A stretch of DNA of 21,075 nt, taken from contig LRSR01007534.1 of assembly GCA_001579985.1 (NCBI GenBank), forward strand, positions 1 to 21,075, given 5' to 3'. The DNA is from Hypsibius dujardini. Taxonomy: Eukaryota > Tardigrada > Eutardigrada > Parachela > Hypsibiidae. The notes below the pieces were generated by a model. The model did not search any database, was not told the DNA's origin, and worked only from the letters and a program-made list of their open reading frames with translations. Of the stretch, positions 9,342-18,200 are shown one piece after another (positions within the stretch are counted from its first letter, which is position 1; each line of letters opens with the position of its first letter). Position numbers and translations under genes: made by a program.

Positions 9342-12300
9342 TTAGTCGTCCTTCATGGACTCCTCGCTTGGTCCCTGGGCCTGCTGCTTCGGTTTGTCCG
9401 CGTCTGACATCTTTTTGCTGCCGGAAACAATGTCATCAATTCGCAGGAGGAGAATCGCAGTCTTGAGAGGAAGAAAAAACCACAATCACAGTTGAGGAAA
9501 ATCTTGATCCAGAGATTAAAAGAACATTTCATTACCTCAACAGCTGTCTTGTAAATCTGAACTTTAACCGCAGCCGGCTCCCAGACTCCGTACTCCTTCA
9601 TGTCCACCAGATCACCGCTGATACCATCGATTCCCCACGAGGCATTACCGGAAGCTGCATGCTTTGCCTGCAAAAAAGAAGAAGTAAAACCTTTAGCTAG
9701 AAACAAGCGTGAAAAGGCAGACAGACAATATGAACGAGGCAGGGTCACTGATGGAGGCGGAGAGGCGGATAGCCAAAGGGAAAAAGCCAGACAGGCGATA
9801 TAACACTGGCAGTCAGACAAACTAAAAGCGGCAGAGACAGTGAACTAAACAGACAGACGGACAAACTCACTGAGGCTCATTAACAGTGAAAGAAGTAAAA
9901 ACAGAGACAGCAGATAGACAAGTTACAAACAGAGTCAGACACACTGAAAGTAACAAAGGCAGAGTCAGCGAAAGAGGCAGACAGACCAACGAACAAACGC
10001 AAACACAGTGAGAGAGAAAGTAGACTGGTAAGCAAACAAATCAAAGGAAATTAAAGTGGAAGAGACAAAAGGAACAACAAACGAACAAATGCTGAGGCAG
10101 TAAACGAGGCAGACAGGTAAACTCGCAGCAGACGTGAACGACTCAGAGGAAAACGTAGAGAGCAGACGCAGTAAAAGAGACAGACACAGACAGAAAAACT
10201 CTAAAACCTAGACAACAGACTTACGCGAAGAGCAGTTAAAGTGCGGATAGGGTTGGCGCCGCAGTTCTGCGCCAACGTGCGCGGAATCACTTCCAAGGCC
10301 CGACCGACGGCGGCATACGGACCCTTCCGGATGCCAGTCAATGACTCCGCCTTCTTTGAAATCAGCTAAAACAGGTTAAAAACACACACATGTCACTTAA
10401 AGACCTGCTCAACAGTCAACTATCCAACAAGAGCTACCTGAGAAATGGCCATCTCCACGGCGCCGCCGCCGGCCACAATCCGCGGCTCCAGAATGACATT
10501 CCGCGCCACATTCATGGCGTCGTGCAAATTGCGCTCCACCTCATTCAGCAGATCCTTACTTCCGCCGCGCAGCAAGATCGTGCAGGCCTTGGGGTTCTTG
10601 CAGCCGGTCACATACGTCCAGTACTCGTCGCCTATCTTTTCAATGTTGAACAGAGCCGCCTCCGTGCCGACATCTTCCTCCCGCAACTCATCCGTGCGAT
10701 TGACAATTCGTGCACCGCAAGCCCTAGAAGGTTTAAGAAACAAGTCAGATCAGTCGAACCAGTTTAAAAAACTTTCAAGGCAAAAAATCACACACAACAA
10801 TCAATCAATCAATCAACGGGCAAGTTATGGGAAGATTTCTTCCTCCGTCCGTGGCATCATCTCTTACCGGGCAAGTCGGTTGTTGTCTGTCTTGCGCAGC
10901 CGGCGGATGGCGGTGATGCCGGCCTTGAGGAGGAAATGCTGGGCCAAATCGGAGACTCCCTTTTCGGTGAAGACCACGTCCGGCTTCACGCGGATGATAT
11001 CGTCACAGATCTGCTTGATGTATTCCTCCTCCAGCTGCAGTAGCCGGGTAAAGTCCTGCTCGTTGGAGATTTCAATGTTGGTCTGGCTTTCGGCCTTCTT
11101 ATACTCCAAATTGCAGTCCAGAAGAACGATGCGCGGATTGACAACACGTCTGAAGGAGAGGGGAAAAAACTAATAGCAATAGCAACTACTTCCCCAATAA
11201 TTCCCGACCCAATCTTACCGTTTCATCTTCGTGTGGGTGACATCCTTGTTAATCATCACACCGTCCAGTACGCGCGAGTCATCCACCGAGCCGCCGGGGA
11301 CCTTCTCAATTTTGGCGTACCGCTTAATGTCCACTTCGCGGTGTCCGTGCTCCTCCACGGCGACCGTCTTCACCGCGTCGTACGCCAGCTCGCACGCCAA
11401 ATTACCCCTGTCGAGACGGAACAAACATCGCGGTTATCTACTGCCGATCAAAAAAAAGTGATGAACTTGAGGTCTCGATATTGAATTAACGCGATTTCAG
11501 ATGAACACCCGACCTGATCTGATGTTCTAATATGATTTGGATTTTGACGTTTGATGTCGAGTTGTTTAAATCAAGACTATGAATTTTAATTTAATTTAAT
11601 TTAAAAATTAGCACGTGACCAAAGTTTGATTTCAAATTAAAACTAAAAGTATAAAATGAACTTAAAGAACGTTCTCATGAACGTTGTTTTCTGTTATTTC
11701 AAATCAAATCTGAATTAAAATCACCGTTGATTTAAAGCAATCTTAAACCTTATCATTAAATTAAAAATCAAATTAAATTAAAAATAAACAAGTCTAAATT
11801 AAAAATCAAAACCTCACCAGGCGTGTGATTTTAAATAACTATTTAACCTAATCTAAAAAACACTAGTTTGGTGCTATTCCTTATCCGAAGGCGGCAGGAG
11901 GACTGACCAGTTGCCGAGCATTTTTGTGCCCAGGCAGGTGCTGATAATCTTGAGCATTTCCTCCTTGCTGGCGGCGTTGACCGGCAAACTGACGTCATCC
12001 TTGACGATGTTGATTATATCCTCCAACGCTTGACGGAAAGCACTGATGATCACGGTGGGGTGGAGCTGTTGTTGCAGGAACGGTTCCGCCGCGGTCAACA
12101 TCTCTCCAGCTGAAATGCCGGGAGAGGAGGTTAACATCACAATCCATTCACCAATCAATCAATCCATTCATCAATCAATCAATCCATTTACCAATCAATG
12201 AATCCATTTACCAATCAATCAATCAATCCATTTACCAATCAATCAATCAATTCGTTCATCAATCAATCAACTGACAAAATAGCTTACCGAGAACAATGAC

Positions 12301-14092
12301 CGAGGTGGTTCCATCACCGACCTCCTCGTCCTGCGTTCGGCTGATCTCAATCATCGATTTGGCAGCCGGATGCTGGACCTGTGTGAAAAAGTAAAATTAC
12401 AGTTACGTTCGTCTGCGACCAAAGAGGTGCCGGCTAGTTTTGTGTAAATAAAGGTTTTTAATTTAAATGCAATCCTAAATAAACCTGAACACACCGGCAA
12501 AGTTAATTAAATAAAAAACTTATTATATTTAAATGCCAAATTTTCAGCATTTAAAATAAAAATGCATGTAGAATACACATTTCAAGTAAATCTACGGATC
12601 AAATTAAAGTAGGCCTTTAAATATCCTATTCGATATTTGTGACTTTAAATAAATAAAATAAAATGTGTTTTGTATTTATAAAATCAAAAGCCGCCTTTTG
12701 AGCAATTTAAAATATATTACCGTATGCTCGCGATCTCACGGGACACTTTTCTGCCCTACCCGTAAATACTAACCAACCAAGGCCGTGCCTTTTCAGTGCC
12801 GTTCACCAAATTACCACTGTAAGGACAAATACACGGAAGAGCACAACTGTACAATCAATCAATCGAACACCACGATTAAGCTGTACGAAATGAGCCAATC
12901 AGAGAAGAGTGAATGAGATTGAATGTTCAATCGAGTGCAGGGCCGTACCGAGGGAGGTGGGGCTTAGCTGTCCCTCGAGATCGCGAGTATACGGTAAGAA
13001 AATATTTAAACAACCTTAACGCGGGTTGCTGCTTGGTGCTTACGGTGATTTCACGGAGAATGCAGTTGCCGTCGTTGGTGATGACAATCCCGCCGGTTGG
13101 ATCCATCAACATCTACCATACCACCAATGACAAAAGCAAACACAGTTAAAACTGTAAAAGCCGCGATCATTTGTTGCTTCGTTTTGGATTCACCGTATAT
13201 TTCCACCGTATATTATGATTGCAGTGAAGAACAGTGTGTGCAGTCATAATATACGGGTGGGTCTAAGAAGCCGCACCAATTGGTTGCCACAGTACAGTAC
13301 CTTCAACATGGCCCGAGGACCCAGACACGTTCGGATGATGTCCGCCACATTCTGTGAAAACAACAAATACAAATGCGAATGGTACCGAAAATCCAATCCA
13401 AAATCAAACTTGAAGCAAACCAAAACATCAATCAATCAACCAGTCAAGAGACCATTGTTCGAACTCCATTTTCGAAGTGTTTAGAGAATGGCCTTTACTT
13501 CAGACACCTGACCGATTTAAAGGGAACAGATTTAGTAGCAACACGGCAAAGAACAGCTTCCAAGACATTAAATTATCGTGTAGACGAATTATTCGGCAAA
13601 AAAGACAACTGTTCAAGCAATCAAACCAATCAATGAAGCAATCAAATCAATCATTGAAGCAATCAAATCAATCATTGAAGCATACATAGACGAACAGGAT
13701 ATCAAGTTTAAGCAGTTATTCATTACTCGCGGTTGATTGTAATTAAGAAAATAAACGATCAATAACACAGCAATCGTAAGGAGAGACTTCGCCAATTTCG
13801 CCACCAATAATTCGAATCTTCGAAACAGCTGAAAAAATCAAATTAAGCTGACCGTTAACTAATCAATCAAGCAATAGCACACCATACAAAGTTCCACCAT
13901 TCCCATCGAACCAAAACAAACGGGCAGTTCACCTTCGCAGCGTTGATATTTCCCAGCTGGACTTTGCGGCCTGATTCCTGCTTGGTGTTTTGGTCTGGCA
14001 AAAATTGAAACCTTGAAAACAATGCACGATTCGAGTAGTTAAACGGAAGAAAACTCACTCAACACCAGAATAGGCCTATTTCCCATCATCAT
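9342..14092 (-). CDS. CCT3: CCT3, T-complex protein 1 gamma subunit (TRiC chaperonin), 12 exons
   Basis: Exons in transcript order are 14092-14059, 13994-13933, 13351-13301, 13112-13044, 12378-12288, 12109-11908, 11407-11219, 11149-10868, 10723-10438, 10365-10225, 9667-9536 and 9461-9342. All phases agree and give 552 codons plus TAA (human CCT3 has 545). The start [20 protein letters not shown] matches the gamma-specific MMGHRPVLVLSQNTKRESG; three ATGs in a row leave the exact first Met open. Chaperonin signatures are visible: [16 protein letters not shown], the ATP-site GDGTTS (residues 93-98), GGGA (412-415) and RIDDIVSG near the C-terminus. [18 protein letters not shown] and [11 protein letters not shown] are gamma-type. 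It is one of eight TRiC ring subunits folding actin, tubulin and WD proteins in the cytosol. Exon 6 uses the donor GTCAGT, which keeps [10 protein letters not shown] intact. It shares a 44-bp start-to-start gap with the + strand gene. Confidence 0.97.
9700..10215. repeat. Degenerate purine-rich CAGA-type tract in a CCT3 intron
   Basis: About 500 bp of A/G-rich + strand with recurring GACAGAC, GAGACAG and AGGCAGACA words, poor in T. It fills most of the intron between exons 10 and 11 (9668-10224). It looks like a decayed CAGA array. The open frame at 9600-9803 is a shadow. Confidence 0.75.
11408..11907. other. AT-rich CCT3 intron 6
   Basis: A 500-nt intron made largely of repeated AAATTAAATT and AAATCAAATT words. 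No gene is seen in it. Confidence 0.8.
12143..12272. repeat. (AATC)n array in CCT3 intron 5
   Basis: CAATCAATCAATCC units broken by ATTTACC and ATTCATC spacers, forming a higher-order repeat of roughly 28-36 bp. The same AATC/GATT word recurs in other introns of this gene and of the coiled-coil gene (10799-10815, 18909-18928, 19716-19733). Confidence 0.9.
12379..13043. other. CCT3 intron 4
   Basis: A 665-nt intron, AT-rich between about 12430 and 12720 (AAATAAATAAAATAAAATG and similar words), then mixed sequence. No gene is seen in it. Confidence 0.8.
13203..13260. repeat. Inverted repeat (hairpin) in CCT3 intron 3
   Basis: The left arm 13203-13223 (CCACCGTATATTATGATTGCA) pairs with 13239-13260, with one bulge and one mismatch, around a 15-nt loop. 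A partial copy of the left arm (CACCGTATAT) lies just upstream at 13191-13200. It may be a small palindromic element; no target duplication was identified. Confidence 0.8.
13615..13682. repeat. 21-bp tandem repeat in CCT3 intron 2
   Basis: Three copies of a 21-bp unit begin at 13615, 13636 and 13657 (AAGCAATCAAATCAATCATTG, with the first copy diverged), plus a 5-bp start of a fourth. The rest of this 581-nt intron (13352-13932) shows no gene. Confidence 0.92.
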
Positions 14093-14136
14093 ATTGCAGG
14101 CCGGTTGTAAAATGATATTTTCTTCCTGTAAAAGTG
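14093..14136. promoter_or_regulatory. Very short bidirectional promoter region
   Basis: Only 44 bp separate the CCT3 start (minus) from the proposed + strand start at 14137. No TATA box is clear. TTTTCTTCCTGTAAAAG ends two bases before the + strand ATG and resembles a 3' splice acceptor, so the + strand mRNA may have an upstream non-coding exon or a trans-spliced leader. The call depends on the + strand gene being real. Confidence 0.45.
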
Positions 14137-15124
14137 ATGGCGGTGCTGGAACTGAGATCGCAGACCACGTAAGCGCTAGACAGCAGTTCCTGCTGATGAA
14201 AAAACAGCAGCGACCTGGAGGATTTTGAGGAGGACCTTTCGAAGAACTCCAAAGAGAAAATGAAAAAGTGCATCACTTTTCATTTGCAGCAGACAAATTT
14301 GATTGAGTGTGGTAGCAATGACAGTGGAAGACTACAAACCTGCACTGGCCTGGTCGTAGGCGTAGAACCTACTGCGTTATTCAAATTCTGTATAGAGCAG
14401 GTGCTAATGAATGAATCCATCATTTCTGGGATAATTACAGAACAGTTCTACATCCAATCTAAAATCAGACGATTAGTCACGCGTTGATTTTTAGTTTATT
14501 TTAAAATATAAACTGTAAAAAATTTAAAGCATCGGTGATTTTAATGAACATTCGATTTGAAGTCAAGCTACCGGGAAACGACGTTTTTATTTTAAATTAA
14601 ATCATTTTTATTTTAAATTACATCGTTTATTTTAAATTAAATCATTTTTTAATTAAATTAAATCAGTTTCATTTTTATTTTAAATTAAATCATTTTAAAT
14701 TAATATTAAAATCCGACTTTGGTCGCGTGCCAATTTTTAAATTACCGTAATTGGTAAATCATGATCTAAACAAAAGCATCTTAATGTGTGGATCTCACGC
14801 TAGAGTCGAAAGAATTGTCCAGTGCTAAGTGCACTTTTCTTGCACTGTACAAATTACCGAGACCACAAGAACCCCAAGAGAATAGACTGTAATTGCCGAG
14901 AACTTTTACAACTCTAGCAGAAGGTAATACACATCAAAGAAATTTCCATTCCCGCAATACCGCCTTACCGCAATAGGAATGCTACCTTCAAATCGGCACA
15001 ACGCCGCGTCGGCATTAACTACAAAAGAGACATCCAGATTTGCATTGAAACTACAGAAAAAGCTGAAGAAACTGAAAAAAAAGTAAAAAGAGGCGGAGAT
15101 GGCGCACATATTCATAAACACTGA
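14137..15124 (+). CDS. Small unrecognised gene, proposed four exons, about 136 residues
   Basis: Proposed exons are 14137-14168, 14208-14400, 14886-14923 and 14977-15124 (TGA). Their joined length is 411 nt and all phases match. The protein starts MAVLELRSQT, continues with an acidic then basic helix (DLEDFEEDLSKNSKEKMKK), has a middle part with TGLVVGVEPTALFKFC, and ends in a charged tail (EKAEETEKKVKRGG). The ATG has a good context (GTGATGG), and the exon 1 donor is GTAAGC. Intron 1 is only 39 nt and ends CAGCAG, so either AG can serve (one Ser more or less). The exon 2 donor (GTGCTA) and exon 3 acceptor (GAATAG, poor pyrimidine tract) are weak; exon 2 stays open to 14485 and may end elsewhere. 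I do not recognise the family. Head-to-head with CCT3 and tail-to-tail with the coiled-coil gene, 87 bp apart. Confidence 0.45.
14490..14760. other. AT-rich block with TTTAAATTAAATCATT repeats
   Basis: Repeated TTTTAAATTAAATCATTTTT words lie inside the proposed second intron of the small + strand gene. They resemble the AT-rich filler of CCT3 intron 6 on the other strand. Confidence 0.75.
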
Positions 15125-15211
15125 GGAAAAGAAAACGCTTGAAACCCTTTAGGTCGGGGGACCTTTCAGGTCGGGGAAGATTCACGCCGGTGAGATTCAA
15201 TCCACACCTCT

Positions 15212-18200
15212 TCACTGCACACCTTGTTGGCAATCCGAGTCAGTTGTCGCAGTACTGAGCTTGGTCGGCTTGCTATTGCTCTGTAGGTACTTCCCGTTGG
15301 TGCGCTGACGTCCGTTCAAGTTCGCGAGTGGCACAGTAGGCGGCGGCGCCACACTGGGCACGACACCCTTCAGGTCGAAATCACATTCTTTGGCAGTGTA
15401 GGGAAACTTTGAGTTCGGCGTTCGCGGCTTGAAAGGAACCGTAGGTCGGCGAGTCTAAACAAAATCCGAGAAATTCAACTTCGATGCCACTGCTGAATTT
15501 AAATAAATGAATCACTTGAATCCAAGCAAAAATGTATATAGATAAAAAAAGTAAATCAATTTAATATTTAAATAACTTAGATTTATTCTACCACAGTATT
15601 TTCGGCATTTAGAAAAATATTTAAAAATTATGTAATTTCTTTTTAAATTTCACAGCAAATTTAAATGGATAAATAACTTAAATAAAGAACTAAAATAAAT
15701 TTCTTACTTCAATAATCATTCATATCAATGTACCCCAATACTTTCAGTATTTAGAATTAGTTTTACTCCATGCTTGACTAAATTCTGGAAGTTGTTACTA
15801 ATATATTACGAATTTACATAATCATAGTAGTCGGCCTGGAAACAACCATTTGACAGACGTTTACCGATAGCATGGGAATACGGGAGGGAAGCGGTCGCTT
15901 CATCGCATTGAAGTCACTGTGCACTTGCGGGAAGGCTGCCTGTCCGGCGGCAAAGGTGAATCGTCGATCTTCTTCCAACCGGAACGCATTGGGCGGCATC
16001 ACATTAAGCTCTTGATCTGAAAAGAAGCATGAAAAAGATGAAGACCAAAACAGCCACCCAGCGGTCTGCATGTACTTCAACCAAGAGAAGACACTTACTA
16101 CTTCCGTGCAACAGGAGACGCTTTCGAAAGCCGCCACCGCTCTGCTTCATGTTGCTGTCCAGTAGGTCGTCTAACTTGCGCTTATCGTGGATCGGTGACA
16201 CCGGCGGCAGCATCGTCCACTGCTGGCGCCCTCCACCACCCGGTTGCATGGTCTGCATGGTCATTGCCAACAGCCGAGTGGCAGAAGGCTGATAGCTCCG
16301 CTGCACACTAGACCGGATGAAGCTAGTGTTCACAGTCGGAGCGAAGGATTGATTTCGAGTGGGAGTGGAAGGCAGGTGAGAGGACCGGATAACACTGCTA
16401 GCAGCAGCTGGCATGAAGGATTGATTATGATTGGGGGTTGAGAGCGGAGCGGGAGCTACCGGCCGGCGCAACGGAGTATTCTGTGCGGCCTTCTCCAGCG
16501 AATCCGTCAGCGTTCCCACTGAAACCTTATCCACTGCGGCGATCGGATCCGTGACAGTTCCCACCGAGACGCAATCGGGCATGTTGATCGTGTTGTTGTT
16601 ACGGAACGGCGAGCAAGCGAACGAGCGATTCCGCATGCTGTTCTGCTTGCTGATCTCGGAAATTTCCCGAACCTCCTCCTGCATCTTATCCAGCTTGCCC
16701 TGGACAACGCCCAGGTCCTCGATGAGGTCCTCAATCTCCGAGTCCTTTTGATCGCACAGACGTGTCCACTTCTTCACCTCATCCTCCAGCGCGCTGACCT
16801 CGGTGATGTCCTTATCCAGCTGCTCTTCATAGGCATTCACCTTGTCATCAGACTCCTTCAGTTTCTCCTCCAGTTCTGTAACGATGGACACCTTCTCTTC
16901 CAGTTCGCGGCGCAGGCTCTCAACGGTGGACTTCTTCTCGTCCAGTTCACGGCGCAAGTTCTCCACTATCAAGTCGGCAGCTTCAGGCGAAGTCTGAAAA
17001 GACTCATTAAAGAGAGCGGCAAACTTGTTGGCCTTCTCCATCAGCAACTCTCCGTGAGCGATACGCAAGCCTTCCATCTCGCTCAGGAGATCAGCGTGAT
17101 CTGTCCGCAGAGCCGCGAATTCGTCGCAAAAACCCTGAAATACGTCCACCTTCATATCTGGCCGTCCGCTCAATTCCTCGCGGGCCTCGGCTAGCGCAGC
17201 CTCTAATTCCTTCAGTACGGTCGACTTGGTCTGGAGCAGCTCTTCCAGCTCACGGATGGTGGCTGACGTGGCAGTGTCGCCGCCTGCGGGATTAATGAGA
17301 TCAGCTTGAACAAACGGCGCTGCGTTATCTTTGATTGCCTGCGCGGCGAGATAGATTTCCAGTTGCTGACGCGTGTGCTGCAAAAAAAATAATCGTGCAT
17401 GACAATGGTTGACCCACGAAACTCATCTCAAGCAATCTCATAAAATTCAAAAATACAATTTATCGAATCATGGAAATGAAAAACAAAATATAATTGTAGT
17501 GAAAACCTTTCCTGAATCTTAGTCCATTGAATACTGAATTCAATCTACAGCTAAGGAATAAACCCAACGCAACTGCAGGCCTTGCAATCAAAAGAATCGC
17601 GAACTATACCCCAGCAGAGCGAAATCAGTTCAGATTTGCCAAAAGCAAGTGTTCCTCAAAGTGGCACACGGTGCTAGGAAATCAAAGACAAACCTCAGCT
17701 TCCAGTCGATCGGTGTGAATAGTTCGCAACAGTTCTGCGGCGTAAGCATCGGACGAAATGATGGTGGCCCGCAATTCACGATTCATCCGCTGGGACTCAG
17801 TCAGCTCCTCCGAGACCCGCTCAATCTCCTCAGACAGTTCCTCATGGACATTGAAGTCCGAAATGCTCATCTGACGTCGCTGAGCGCAGCCGCTGCAAGC
17901 CGGAGGCATGGTGCTCGTCATTTGGTCAAAGACTGACGTCTGCATTCCCGAAGATGTCTGCTCAACCGTGTCGGTCTGTGTGAGGCAGCTGACCAATTTG
18001 ACCGGCGGAGCGCAAACGGTGGTAGCGTCCAACAGATCAATGAGATCTTCCACGGGCGAAGTGGCGATCGGCTCGGTCTGACAGCCGATCGACAGGCCGG
18101 GCTGCTCCGATGAAGCGTAACCGTCGTCGAGCGAGAAAAGTTCCTGGGAGGAGACGACCGAACCGGATGGGGAGCCGCTGTGAGCAGGAAAGTGGTCGGT

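Noticed and set aside
9353-9820. 155-codon minus-strand open frame over the last CCT3 exons
   Set aside because: It is a different frame of the CCT3 3' region; the true frame is split at 9462-9535 and gives conserved chaperonin sequence.
10445-11173. 242-codon + strand open frame
   Set aside because: It is antisense to CCT3 exons 8 and 9, whose minus-strand translation is unmistakable; no independent support.
12143-13682. Regular AATC and 21-bp repeats considered as a CRISPR-like array
   Set aside because: They are simple tandem repeats without unique spacers, in introns of a eukaryotic gene.
16748-17194. 148-codon + strand open frame rich in Leu and Gln
   Set aside because: Antisense shadow of the coiled-coil exon; heptad repeats often leave the opposite strand open.
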